Of a stretch of DNA of 29,307 bases, positions 8,506-17,111 are shown one piece after another. Source of the stretch: Verrucomicrobiota bacterium. Lineage in GTDB: Bacteria; Verrucomicrobiota; Verrucomicrobiia; Chthoniobacterales; UBA10450. The notes under the pieces were generated by a model that worked only from the letters and a program-made list of their open reading frames with translations, did no database searches and was not told the DNA's origin. The stretch is from positions 1 to 29,307 of the forward strand of contig QHOM01000030.1 of NCBI GenBank assembly GCA_003218785.1, written 5' to 3'. A program made the position numbers and the translations under genes. Numbering within the stretch: position 1 is the first letter of the stretch; every line of letters begins with the position of its first letter.

Positions 8506-9381
8506 TTAGTTGCTTACAGGGAAACCGTCGCTTCTTCCAGCGAGCATGCGCAATCCCTCGCCGGCGCAACTCCACAATTCAAGGACCTTTTTTTCGGCTT
8601 CTTTGGGAAACAGCTTGCTGATTTCAGCATCGGTCATGAGGTCGTGAATCAACCGCATCAGTTCGCAAAGGACCCCAGGGGTCAGTTGCAAATTTGAATA
8701 TTGGTCGGCGAGCCTCTGGATTTCCATGAAACGCAGCCAACCGCCCGTCGCAGTCTTTGTGCTCGGATATTCGCGGATGCAAGCGACAGGGAAAGGGACC
8801 CAATCAGGATCGCCAAGCGTAAGGAGCCGAAACCAAATCTCGGAATCCAGGACGTAATGCAAGTTTCTATCGAGCAGCCCGCCCGCCTTTTGCAGCGCTT
8901 CGCGCCGAATAAAAGTGGCAGGTTGGAGGATGTAATTGAGTCCCGCGACGAACGCACGTCGGTTGAAACGGAAGTTATCTGGATAAAACGGGCGCCGCGC
9001 CTTGCCCGCTTGATCGGTCCGGAACCCAATACCCATGTGAAAGGGGGCAGCTGGGTTCTTTTTGAATGCATTCTCCATGTGCTGAAAGGCGCCAGGCTCA
9101 TAAAAATCATCGGTGTTCAACCACGCAACCAGGCTGCCGCGCGCGAGACGCAAACCCTTATTGATTGCGTCCGCCTGCCCTTCGTCCGGCTCGGAAATAA
9201 AGTGCGCGCACCGGCTGCGGAAAGGCTCAACTGCCGCAAGTGTCTCCGGGTTAGACTGGCCGTCCACAAAAATGACCTCGTAGCTCGCACCTTTTTGAGC
9301 GAAGATGCTTGCGAGACATTCCGAGACAAACTCAGGAGGCTGGTTATAACTGGGCACCACAATCGAGATAGCAGGCTGCAT
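8506..9381 (-). CDS. Glycosyltransferase family 2
   Basis: Inverting GT-A sugar transferase of 291 residues. Motifs: AISIVVPSYNQPPEFV at the N-terminus, FVDGQSNPET, SEPDEGQADAINKGLRLA, and the DXD region WLNTDDFYEP. The frame extends upstream to 9471, but the ATG at 9381 places the canonical GT2 start at once and leaves a 16-base gap after the methyltransferase gene; the ATG at 9420 is an alternative that would overlap it by 23 bases. Its GT2 core resembles the GT2 half of the next gene (EPDEGQ against EPDGGQ). Donor and acceptor are unknown. Confidence 0.9.
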   Translation of the reverse strand: MQPAISIVVPSYNQPPEFVSECLASIFAQKGASYEVIFVDGQSNPETLAAVEPFRSRCAHFISEPDEGQADAINKGLRLARGSLVAWLNTDDFYEPGAFQHMENAFKKNPAAPFHMGIGFRTDQAGKARRPFYPDNFRFNRRAFVAGLNYILQPATFIRREALQKAGGLLDRNLHYVLDSEIWFRLLTLGDPDWVPFPVACIREYPSTKTATGGWLRFMEIQRLADQYSNLQLTPGVLCELMRLIHDLMTDAEISKLFPKEAEKKVLELWSCAGEGLRMLAGRSDGFPVSN

Positions 9382-9397
9382 AAATTGTCCGTCGGTT

Positions 9398-10483
9398 CTA
9401 GCGTGCGGCGCCCGACCCATCAGCCGCACTCTTCGAAGCAAGTCTTTCTTCCATGGCCTTGTACAAGGCATCCATTTTCAGAAGCTTCTGTAACCTTGCC
9501 TCGCGGTCGGCCTCGATCTCCTCGATGCGCGCGCCCGCCTGCCGCAACGCTTGTAGCCTGGCCTCGCGGTCGGCATCAATCTCTTCATAACGCCGGACCA
9601 ACTCTTTATGCTGGGCGTTGGCGTCGAGCAACGCCTGAACGATGCGTCCCTCGGGATGGCGCAGCAGAACTTCGGTACCTTCCTGTTCGGTGTGGGGAGA
9701 CAATTCGTGCGCGCTCACGATAGTAAACATGTCGTAATCGTTGAAAATAGCCGGTTCAAAATAAAGAAAGGGCGCTCCCAGCTCGGAGAATAATCGGACG
9801 AGGGACTGGCGGCTGAAAATGTACAGATGCTCGGCCGGCTTAAACTGCTCGAGAAAACGATCCTTATTTCGCACCATTTCCTCGTACGTGCGGCCAAGGG
9901 GAAAACAAGGCGTTTGAACGATCATGAAGCCGTCCGGCTTTAGCAGTTCCATGCAGCGTTGCATTGTGGTACGGGGATCGGGCAGATGCTCGAGAACGTC
10001 GAAATGCAGGACGAGATCTAAGCTGTCCGGTTCTAGATTCTGCTTTTCGATCGTGCCCGTAAGCATCGGGACGCCAAACGCGGACTTTGCGTATTCCACC
10101 AGCCAGGGACTCAGTTCCAAGCCCGCTGCATCGAAACCGGCCCAACACATCAGAGCAACGAATCCGCCGTGGCCGCATCCCAATTCGAGCGTCCGCGCCG
10201 GCGGCAGGCAGTATTTGAGCACAGTTCTCATCCAATGCATACAGCGCTCGTTCAGATCGTTGCGCGCCCGCTTCGCCAAGCTTGGCAATCCGTAATTCTC
10301 GGTTACGTGCGACTCGTAGTAGCTGCGCCCGTAAAAATCGCTGGCATCGTCGATTACGTCGAATCGTTCCGCCGGCGGCCAGTTCTTGAGTACGAGGGTC
10401 TGACAGTTTTCGCAACAGAAGTATTCAGGTGAAAAATCGGTGAGATCAGTCTGTCCGCACCAGCAGGGATGAGTGGAATTCAT
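9398..10483 (-). CDS. SAM-dependent methyltransferase with N-terminal zinc-ribbon-like motif and C-terminal coiled coil
   Basis: Class I methyltransferase, 361 residues, from the ATG at 10483. The N-terminus has a CxC followed by a CxxC pair (PCWCG at 6-10, CCENC at 23-27), a putative zinc site as in sugar C-methyltransferase-like proteins. The SAM-binding motif is LELGCGHGGF (99-108), followed by the acidic strand end AAGLELS and the LVLHFDVLEHLPDP loop. The C-terminal about 80 residues are strongly charged, with a near-duplicated unit EEIDADREARLQ and EEIEADREARLQ, predicting a coiled coil. The frame runs upstream to 10570, but that extension is arginine-rich and unlike the family. First gene of the three-gene minus-strand run; likely modifies a sugar or the glycan end. 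Confidence 0.88.
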   Translation of the reverse strand: MNSTHPCWCGQTDLTDFSPEYFCCENCQTLVLKNWPPAERFDVIDDASDFYGRSYYESHVTENYGLPSLAKRARNDLNERCMHWMRTVLKYCLPPARTLELGCGHGGFVALMCWAGFDAAGLELSPWLVEYAKSAFGVPMLTGTIEKQNLEPDSLDLVLHFDVLEHLPDPRTTMQRCMELLKPDGFMIVQTPCFPLGRTYEEMVRNKDRFLEQFKPAEHLYIFSRQSLVRLFSELGAPFLYFEPAIFNDYDMFTIVSAHELSPHTEQEGTEVLLRHPEGRIVQALLDANAQHKELVRRYEEIDADREARLQALRQAGARIEEIEADREARLQKLLKMDALYKAMEERLASKSAADGSGAAR

Positions 10484-11229
10484 CGTCGAGAAATATGTGG
10501 CCAAACCGGCTTGACGGCAACGTCCGGTCGCCGAGCGCCTCTTCGCGGTTAAGCGTAACCACTGAGCCACGCGAGTCTGGCATGCCTCCCGGCAAGCGTC
10601 AAGCGTCTCGAGGATGCAGGGCCGTTTATTGGTTGTCCGTTTGCCGACACGCGACCAGCTCTGCGCGCATCTAAAGTATCTGCGAGTCCAAACACCGATC
10701 CATTATCCTATTGCGGTTCATCAACAACCTGCCATAGAGAAACTGGAGGCGGATCCCGTCGGTTTGCGAAACGCCGAGATTGACCGACTCGTTTCCAGGA
10801 CGTAATCTTTTGCAGCATTAGGGAGCGAATCGGGCATCGTGGGATCGGGAAATTAGCACGTTTCTATTCGTGGCGCCGATAATTACGGGAATGAACCTCT
10901 GATTTTTCCATCTTCATCGCTAAAGGAACTCAATAGTTATGTTTCGGCGTATAGCTCTGCTCAAAGCCTTCGGGTCAGCCCATCTAGCCACGTCGCGCGG
11001 CAAGTTGATGTCCCATGTATCCGAGAGGTTTCGAATATGACTAAAGAACGAAGCAAGGCGGATCGAACGTCCAGTTCCTCATCACTTCGTCGACAACGCG
11101 ATGATGGCCACGATTTGCTCCTCGCTCGCGCGGCCTATCGACGCTCGAACACGCTCTCAAACAGAGTATTTTGTCCAAGTAAGCAGTCGAATCCTTAGAG
11201 CGAGTTAGCTCCCAAGAAAATTAGTTCAG
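10484..11229. other. Intergenic region, no convincing gene
   Basis: A gap of about 750 bases between a minus-strand operon start and a plus-strand GT2 gene, so it must hold the promoters of both. I see no conserved protein. One small plus-strand frame (11037-11198, 53 codons) is preceded by GAGAGG at suitable spacing, but its product (MTKERSKADRTSSSSS, then basic residues) matches nothing I recognise; another frame at 10614-10805 is equally unremarkable. Given nearby gene decay, this may be degraded coding sequence. Confidence 0.5.
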
Positions 11230-12345
11230 GTGGGTAGACCGCTAGTCTCAATTCTCTTACCGTCTCTCAATGCGCGTCAGTTTCTCGACGCGCGCATCGA
11301 GTCTCTTCTAACCCAAAGGTTCTCCAATTGGGAGGCGATCGTCCTTGATAGCCATTCCAGCGATGGCAGTTGGGAGTTTTTTAAATCGATCGCATCTACT
11401 GATTCCCGTTTTCGGCTCTACCAGGTTCCACGGAATGGACTTTACGCCGCACTTAACCGGGGCATCGATCTCGCACGCGGCGAATTCCTGCACATTGCCA
11501 CCTGCGACGACACAATGGCTCCGGAGTTTCTCGCTGAGATGCTAAAGGCATGCGCTCAATATCCGGAGGCTGGCATTGCTGTGTGCGACCTTTTGTTCGT
11601 CGATCGCAACGGAGGCAAGCTTTCGCCTGCGGATTTGATTGGCCATTTGACGGTGCGGGCGACCACGGACTTATTGAGTTTGGCTACCGTTCGCACTGCT
11701 TTCCCCGGCGAAATAAAGCAGAACGTAAATTATCGGCCCGTGCCGCACGATTGTTTGCTACACTTCGCCGGGCGCAGCGTTTACTGTTCTCTCAATCAAT
11801 TGCTTATTCGGATATCGTCCGCAATAAAGGCTGGGCCCTTTGAAACTCAAGTCGGCTCTATTGCCGATTACAATTGGTTGCTTCGTCTCACCGCTCATAC
11901 CGGTTCGGTGCATCTGCCGCGCAAATTGGCGACATGGCGCTACCATGGAGATCAGCTCAGCCTCCAGCAAGATGATTCGCGCCTCGGTTCGATGAAGATG
12001 ATGGGAGAGCGCACTCTTCGGGAGATCTGCGAACGCTATCCCGGTCTGTTAACTCGTAATGACTGCGAGGCGTTCCTGTTACCTTATAAAACTCTTCTTG
12101 CCGGTTCAGCGATCAAACGTCTTGGCTGCTGGTTCGAAGCCCTCATCCATCTCCTGTGGATGTTCTTCGAGCGACCTGCCGCCACTCTGCGAGCACTTGG
12201 TCGAGCGAGATTTCGCTTTGGAACGCGGAGATACTCTTTGCTTCCGATAATCTTCGAAGGTGTCGGGCTTGGCCCGAAAGACCTCAGGGCCTGCGAACAT
12301 CCATCTGGTTTGAAGTTTGATTCGTTTAACGGATTTGGGAGTTGA
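11230..12345 (+). CDS. Glycosyltransferase family 2
   Basis: Inverting GT-A transferase, 371 residues, reading from a GTG start at 11230 with no strong Shine-Dalgarno. Motifs: LVSILLPSLNARQFLDARI at the N-terminus, VLDSHSSDGSWE, NGLYAALNRGIDLARGE, and ATCDDTM (CDD 92-94) at the metal-binding position. W-x-Y-H (ATWRYHGDQLS) in the second half is typical of GT2 proteins of this type. The C-terminus contains one hydrophobic stretch (ALIHLLWMFF). It stands alone on its strand, next to the convergent GDP-mannose dehydratase gene (55-base gap). The sugar is not predictable. Confidence 0.9.
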   Translation: MGRPLVSILLPSLNARQFLDARIESLLTQRFSNWEAIVLDSHSSDGSWEFFKSIASTDSRFRLYQVPRNGLYAALNRGIDLARGEFLHIATCDDTMAPEFLAEMLKACAQYPEAGIAVCDLLFVDRNGGKLSPADLIGHLTVRATTDLLSLATVRTAFPGEIKQNVNYRPVPHDCLLHFAGRSVYCSLNQLLIRISSAIKAGPFETQVGSIADYNWLLRLTAHTGSVHLPRKLATWRYHGDQLSLQQDDSRLGSMKMMGERTLREICERYPGLLTRNDCEAFLLPYKTLLAGSAIKRLGCWFEALIHLLWMFFERPAATLRALGRARFRFGTRRYSLLPIIFEGVGLGPKDLRACEHPSGLKFDSFNGFGS

Positions 12346-12400
12346 CTATTTTCGTTCTCGCCCGTTTTTCCGTTGTTTTCTCTGCGCAACCCTCAACTTT

Positions 12401-13432
12401 TTAGCGGTTCAATTTTTCCGCGCTTCCGCTTTCAGCGGTTAAGGTTTCTAAAAGTCTTAGTTCTGCTTCCACCATCTCGCGCACGAGCTGTGAGAATGTT
12501 CCAGTCGGTTGCCAGCCGAGTGTTTTGCGAATCTTCTCCGCGCAACCGGCCAGGCGCGCCGGCTCGCTCGGACGATCAAAAGATGGATCGTGCTTGACGT
12601 ATTTCTTCCACGAAAGATCGACAACGGCGAACGCCGCTTCGACAAATTCGCGCACTGAATGCGTCTCACCCGTCGCCACCACGTAATCGTCCGGCGTTTT
12701 GTGCTGCAACATCAGCCACATCGCGCGGACATAATCCTGCGCCCGTCCCCAATCGCGCTGGTTTTCCAAATTGCCCAGAACAAGATCGGCATCGAGACCT
12801 CGCGCGATCCGCGCGACCGCGCGTGCGATCTTGCGCGTGACGAAATTTTCTCCGCGTCGCGGCGATTCATGGTTGTAAAGAATTCCGTTGCAAACGAATA
12901 ATCCGTACGATTGCCGATAGACGCGCGCCAACTGCGTGGCGAATGCTTTGGCGCAACCATAAGGGCTCGATGGTCGCATCGAAGTATTCTCGTTTTGAGG
13001 AGACTCCGCTGCGGTCCCGAAGATCTCAGAGGTAGACGCGTGATAAAAGCGCGGTGGGCGTGGTTGGTCCCGCGCAATTTCGAGCAATCGCAGAGTCGCC
13101 ATTCCCGCTTCCTCGCAGGTGGACTCTGGGATTTCGAAACTTAAACCCACATGACTCTGACCAGCGAGATGATAGACCTCTTCAGGGCGAGTCTCAGCAA
13201 AGACTCGGCGAAGCGCAGTTGAGTCTCCTAGGTCCCCATAATGCAAAAACAGGCGCTCTCCATAAACCGCGGCGTCACCGCGCAAATGCTCGATCCGCGA
13301 TCGCAGCAGATTACTAGTCCGGCGCACAAGACCATGGACGGTGTAGCCGCGTTCGAGCAGCAGCTCAGTCAAATACGATCCGTCCTGGCCGGTAATGCCG
13401 GTAATGAGAGCGGTCTTTGCCTCGTTCTCCAT
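12401..13432 (-). CDS. gmd: GDP-mannose 4,6-dehydratase
   Basis: Converts GDP-D-mannose to GDP-4-keto-6-deoxymannose, precursor of GDP-fucose, GDP-rhamnose or GDP-perosamine. The 343-residue extended SDR shows the NAD(P)-binding GITGQDG (12-18), VHGLVRRTS, HYGDLGD, YHLAGQSHVGLSFE, the catalytic Ser/Thr region HASTSEIFG (133-135) and Y-x3-K (SPYGCAK, Y158 and K162), then YNHESPRRGENFVTRKI and NLENQRDWGRAQDYV, all hallmark Gmd segments. The ATG at 13432 gives the family N-terminus; the frame continues to 13480 without homology. No second-step enzyme (Fcl, Rmd or Per) is in the window, so the final sugar is unknown. Confidence 0.93.
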   Translation of the reverse strand: MENEAKTALITGITGQDGSYLTELLLERGYTVHGLVRRTSNLLRSRIEHLRGDAAVYGERLFLHYGDLGDSTALRRVFAETRPEEVYHLAGQSHVGLSFEIPESTCEEAGMATLRLLEIARDQPRPPRFYHASTSEIFGTAAESPQNENTSMRPSSPYGCAKAFATQLARVYRQSYGLFVCNGILYNHESPRRGENFVTRKIARAVARIARGLDADLVLGNLENQRDWGRAQDYVRAMWLMLQHKTPDDYVVATGETHSVREFVEAAFAVVDLSWKKYVKHDPSFDRPSEPARLAGCAEKIRKTLGWQPTGTFSQLVREMVEAELRLLETLTAESGSAEKLNR

Positions 13433-13628
13433 GGCTCGCGATAGTAAAGCGTCTTTGGTGTCGTGAAAGCTTAGATTCATCGGTTAACCGCTGGTTTGGC
13501 ACAAGTGCAGACCGACCACGGATATGCCTTCTCTGACGAATTCGGCTACCGAGTGAAGCAATACACATCAGCGATCATCTGGCTTTTTCTCCAACCGGCG
13601 GAAGCAGAAACCGGAAGTCGGCAGACAA

Positions 13629-13999
13629 TTACTGCGATCTGAAACCTCGTCTGACAAAATCTGGCAACGCTTTGCGGCGAAGATCGCGATCGCGATAAAT
13701 GTCCGGTGTGAGAAAGACATCGTCAGGTCCAACTTCCTCTTCGAGGCTGACTCGGGGCTGCGAGATCAGACGGAGGAGTTCAGTAAATCGGTCCTGACCG
13801 CGCGTGTGAGCGCTTCTGAAAAGGTTGAGTGAGAAACCGATATTCAGCTTCACCGAGCTCTGTATACGAATCGCCGAGTGTATTCCCGTCGAACATCGAT
13901 GCGGCGATTCAGCTCGGCAAAAATCTTGCGGGTCATCCTTTGCATTCCTGTATTTTGTACAGATTTGCACGAGCTCGTGACGTCGACGAATACCTTCAT
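13629..13999 (-). pseudogene. Degraded, truncated GT4 glycosyltransferase (N-terminal part only)
   Basis: A diverged copy of the gene at 1404-2585 in three frames. From the ATG at 13999 it reads MKVFVDVTSSCKSVQNTGMQ then RMTRKIFAEL, matching MLFLDVTSSCKSAKNTGMQ. In a second frame comes LGEAEYRFLTQPFQK (against LGRWEMEILQSPFRV). In a third comes FTELLRLISQPRVSLEEEV then GPDDVFLTPDIYR, up to KALPDFVRRGFRS (against FAELYRLVFRKRFRLENQV, PADILIIPDF and RLPELIERTGVRS), then a stop at 13629. So at least two frameshifts and loss of everything after about residue 125, including the donor-binding half. The flanks (13433-13628 and 14000-14109) hold no gene I can identify. Confidence 0.82.
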
Positions 14000-14109
14000 T
14001 TATGCGAAGAACATTTCCGCAGCACCGCCTTATTACCAGCCACCCGCGCGGCACACGAAATTCAATTTTTTAAGTAGCGTTAGAATCGACAATACACAGC
14101 GGGGTTGTG

Positions 14110-15426
14110 TTACGACATCGGTGGAACAATCTTGTTCGGGAACGCACAGCGAATCTGCACAGCACGAAAGATGTGAACCGCGGCGGTCGCCATTCCCCAC
14201 AAGCAGAGCAAGACGAAACCGGTCGCTGGCGCTCTAATCAACAGGCAAAGGGTAAATAGCCACGTATAAATGTTGCGGCGACCCGCCACGCGACGTACGA
14301 GTCGATCGAATCGAGAGACGTCGTCGATGCTTCGACCAACTCGGCGCTTCACGAACCACTTCGCGACGCGTTCCACCGAATCGGAAGCAAAGAAGGCTAG
14401 CCAAATTACATAAGCATAACGAACTTGACCTGTGGTGTGAAAATGATGCGCCAGAGCCCCCCACCACGACATCTCAATAAAATAATCGAGCAAATGCTCC
14501 TTTTTGCCGGTCTTGGTCATCTGGACCTTCAGTCGCGCCAACTTGCCATCGACCCCGTCCAAAATTCCCACAAGCAACGCGAGCAACGCTCCAGCCCAAA
14601 GGTATCCGTACGCGTAAAGCAGCGTTACGCCTAGACCGAGGACTCCTGTTCCAAGCGTAATCTGATTAGGCGTGATCGTCGTTCGGCACAGGTGCGAAAC
14701 AATCCACTTCTCAATGGGCGCGTGCACCAGTGCTGGGAAATCCAGCACACCGCTCTGTGTCGCGTCGCGCAGCAAACGTTCGGCCAGCGGCCGGCACTCC
14801 AGCGAAGGAGCGGGAAAGAAAACCGGCCGAACACTCCTGCGCATGTCCGAGAGGTACGCTTGCTGTTTAGCAGCATCGATGGCTGCAATGCGGCCTGCCA
14901 TTACGTCCAACTCTATCTCTTGCTCTAGCGCAGCGGCTCGATTTTTCCCCGAAAACCATTCGCTCGAGAGCACGGTCGCACAAAAAAGCCGGCCGCAGGC
15001 ATCCGAACTTTCCAAAAATGGCGCAATAATCGATGGTGGATCTGAGTCGATAAGAGCGGAGTTGATCCGTGCCTGGGCGAGCGAGCACAACAGCCGGCCA
15101 TCGCAATAAAAACTGGCGAATACGATAAGGATCCGCCCGCCGGAGCGGACCTTCATTGCGGCCAGGGAATCTACAATCTCGCCAACAGTGACCTTCGCGC
15201 CCTTGCGCTCCCGAAACGTGAGCGACATATCGGCACGGTGCCACGATTGTTTGGCAACATCCGCAGCAGTGGCCTTAACGGAGTTCGACAGAATCATCGC
15301 TTCGCGAAAACCGAGGTGCACTACGATGCGACGCATTCGTTCCAGCAGCGAGATGCCGCACAGGTCTGTCAGCGCCTCTGGCGAGTCGGCGACGATCAAC
15401 AGCGGCGGGAGAGAAGGTTCCGGCAT
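14110..15426 (-). CDS. CDP-alcohol phosphatidyltransferase with degenerate N-terminal nucleotidyltransferase domain
   Basis: A 438-residue paralogue of 20736-22034. Residues 1 to about 200 look like a sugar-nucleotidyltransferase fold (LLIVADSPEALTDLCGISLLERMRR, ILIVFASFYCDG) but lack the glycine-rich GxGxR loop and the KPL lysine, so probably do not bind a nucleotide productively. Residues about 240-430 form a multi-span membrane CDP-alcohol phosphotransferase domain (ITPNQITLGTGVLGLG). Its active-site motif is DGVDGKLAR (290-298), then G307, D314 and E318, that is G-x6-D-x3-E instead of the usual G-x3-D-x3-D. Start chosen at 15426 because it aligns with the paralogue; the frame is open to 15549. 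Architecture resembles archaeal IPCT/DIPPS fusions. Substrates are inferred to be a CDP-alcohol and a lipid or phospho-alcohol. Confidence 0.85.
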   Translation of the reverse strand: MPEPSLPPLLIVADSPEALTDLCGISLLERMRRIVVHLGFREAMILSNSVKATAADVAKQSWHRADMSLTFRERKGAKVTVGEIVDSLAAMKVRSGGRILIVFASFYCDGRLLCSLAQARINSALIDSDPPSIIAPFLESSDACGRLFCATVLSSEWFSGKNRAAALEQEIELDVMAGRIAAIDAAKQQAYLSDMRRSVRPVFFPAPSLECRPLAERLLRDATQSGVLDFPALVHAPIEKWIVSHLCRTTITPNQITLGTGVLGLGVTLLYAYGYLWAGALLALLVGILDGVDGKLARLKVQMTKTGKKEHLLDYFIEMSWWGALAHHFHTTGQVRYAYVIWLAFFASDSVERVAKWFVKRRVGRSIDDVSRFDRLVRRVAGRRNIYTWLFTLCLLIRAPATGFVLLCLWGMATAAVHIFRAVQIRCAFPNKIVPPMS

Positions 15427-15530
15427 GTTAGATGGATGTCGAAAGTGTATTGCGTTCTTTCGTGATACATAGTGATACATAATACGGAAATCGCCCCACC
15501 CAATTAGTGGATTCACGAATTGCCAGACAG

Positions 15531-17111
15531 ATGGATCACCGCGACGCATTCGCAGGCATTAAGGAAAGTCGCAAACCAGCGAGTTCGATGGAGATTACGC
15601 TGGGCGTCTCGCCGCTGCCAGCGGATGCCACGGCGCGTGTAGACGAAACCGGAGTGGAGCTAAAACGCGGCGCTTTCTTGAACACGATCGGGATGTTGGC
15701 GTCGAATTTCCGCGGTATTTTCACATTTCTCGTCGCGCGGCTGCTCGGACCAGCGGCGCTCGGTATATTCTCGGTCGCTTGGTCGACCACTGACACCATT
15801 AGCAAGATTGGGGTCCTCGGTCTCGACAATGCAATCATCACATTTATTGCGCGCTCGGAGGCTGTCGGCGACCGGTTGCGAAGTCGGAGGCTGTTTCGAG
15901 TGGCCGTCGTCCTAGGGATCGTGCAATCAGCGGTTACAGCGGTCATTGTGATCACTGCGATCCGGCTGTTTAGCCATCGTCTGCATCTACAGCCCGAAAT
16001 GGTTTCAGCGCTCGCGGTTCTTCTCTGCGCCATGCCGGGGGTCGCGCTGTATCGCATCAGCACTTCGGTTTCGCGCGGAATGAAAGTGATGCAGCACGAC
16101 ATCTACTCGCGCGGCGTGACTGAACCGATTGCCACAACACTTGCGTTTTTGTTTGCACTCGTTATCGGTTTCGGAAAATTCGCGCCCGAGGTGGCCGCAA
16201 TCCTCGGAACCGCGACATCCGGAGTTGTAGCACTCGCGCTTGCATCCAAGCTCTTTCGTCGGATTCCCGCGCATCGAGATGCTGTGCCGCGGCTTAGTGA
16301 AGCGCGGCGATTGATCGGTTACTCGGCGTCGATCAGCGTCTACCAGTTTATTAACGCGTTCATTTCCGGGTTGGACCTCATCATGCTCGGCTACTTCGTT
16401 GGGCACGCGCCCGGCGTGACGCTCGCGACCGTCGGGGTTTACAGCGCAGTCGTCGGTACCGCGAACGGCCTGCGAAAGGTCAACCAGGCTTTCAACCCCA
16501 TTTTCGCGCCTGTCGTGGCCGGCATGACCGCCACTGGCGATCACGAACGCGCTGCACATACCTACTCAAACCTTGCTCAATGGATGCTTTGGATCTTGTT
16601 GCCGCTGGTGGCCGTGATGGCGCTCGCCGGCGGCGCCATTTTGTCGATCTACGGGGCAGCCTTTCGACAAGGCGCCGCTTGGCTTGGCATCGTCGCGCTT
16701 GCTTCGGCCCTGAACGCCTTCGTCGCGCTCGGGGAAACAGTTATCATGGTGCAACGTCCGCGTTTGAATCTGCTGCATTCGGCGATCACATGCACCGTCG
16801 CTGTTGCCGGGCTTCTCTGGCTGATTCCACGGTTCGGAGTAACGGGCGCGGCGTTCGGCATTCTTTTGCCCTACATCGTCCAAGGGATTCTACGCTACGC
16901 AACACTGCGATGGGTGTTTCGCTGGAAAGATTCGTGGAGCGATATTCGCCCACCGCTGATCGCCACAGGAATCGCGCTTGTTCCTGCTCTCGTCTGCCGC
17001 GCATTCTTGGGCGGAATTGTCGGACAAGTTACCAGCGCTGCGGCTTTCTTGGCAGTCTTCGGTGTTCAGTGGTTGCGACACCATACCCATCTCAAACGTC
17101 AGGGCGCTTAG
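15531..17111 (+). CDS. Lipid-linked oligosaccharide flippase / polysaccharide biosynthesis membrane protein (Wzx, MATE/MOP superfamily)
   Basis: About 526 residues with some 12-14 hydrophobic spans and the MOP-superfamily N-terminal motif: FLNTIGMLASNFRGIFTFL then VARLLGPAALGIFSVAWS, where R-LLGP-x-x-G-x-F is typical of Wzx-like flippases. It would move a lipid-linked glycan, or possibly a lipid, across the inner membrane. The start is uncertain: GTG 15507, ATG 15531 and ATG 15588 are all in frame; the first span begins after residue 45, so the N-terminal tail is cytoplasmic in any case. It is divergent from 14110-15426 and its TAG overlaps the convergent GT-A gene by four bases. Confidence 0.88.
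   Translation: MDHRDAFAGIKESRKPASSMEITLGVSPLPADATARVDETGVELKRGAFLNTIGMLASNFRGIFTFLVARLLGPAALGIFSVAWSTTDTISKIGVLGLDNAIITFIARSEAVGDRLRSRRLFRVAVVLGIVQSAVTAVIVITAIRLFSHRLHLQPEMVSALAVLLCAMPGVALYRISTSVSRGMKVMQHDIYSRGVTEPIATTLAFLFALVIGFGKFAPEVAAILGTATSGVVALALASKLFRRIPAHRDAVPRLSEARRLIGYSASISVYQFINAFISGLDLIMLGYFVGHAPGVTLATVGVYSAVVGTANGLRKVNQAFNPIFAPVVAGMTATGDHERAAHTYSNLAQWMLWILLPLVAVMALAGGAILSIYGAAFRQGAAWLGIVALASALNAFVALGETVIMVQRPRLNLLHSAITCTVAVAGLLWLIPRFGVTGAAFGILLPYIVQGILRYATLRWVFRWKDSWSDIRPPLIATGIALVPALVCRAFLGGIVGQVTSAAAFLAVFGVQWLRHHTHLKRQGA

Noticed and set aside
7138..8697. Long plus-strand open frames (7138-7758 and 7852-8697)
   Set aside because: They lie antisense to the GT4-GT2 fusion gene, which has clear domains; their products have no recognisable motifs and arise from the GC-rich codon pattern.
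9480..9580. Short DNA repeat that might be a tandem repeat array
   Set aside because: Only two imperfect units, explained by the coiled-coil duplication in the methyltransferase.
8701..9723. 340-residue plus-strand open frame
   Set aside because: Antisense to the GT2 and methyltransferase genes; arginine-rich with no domain.
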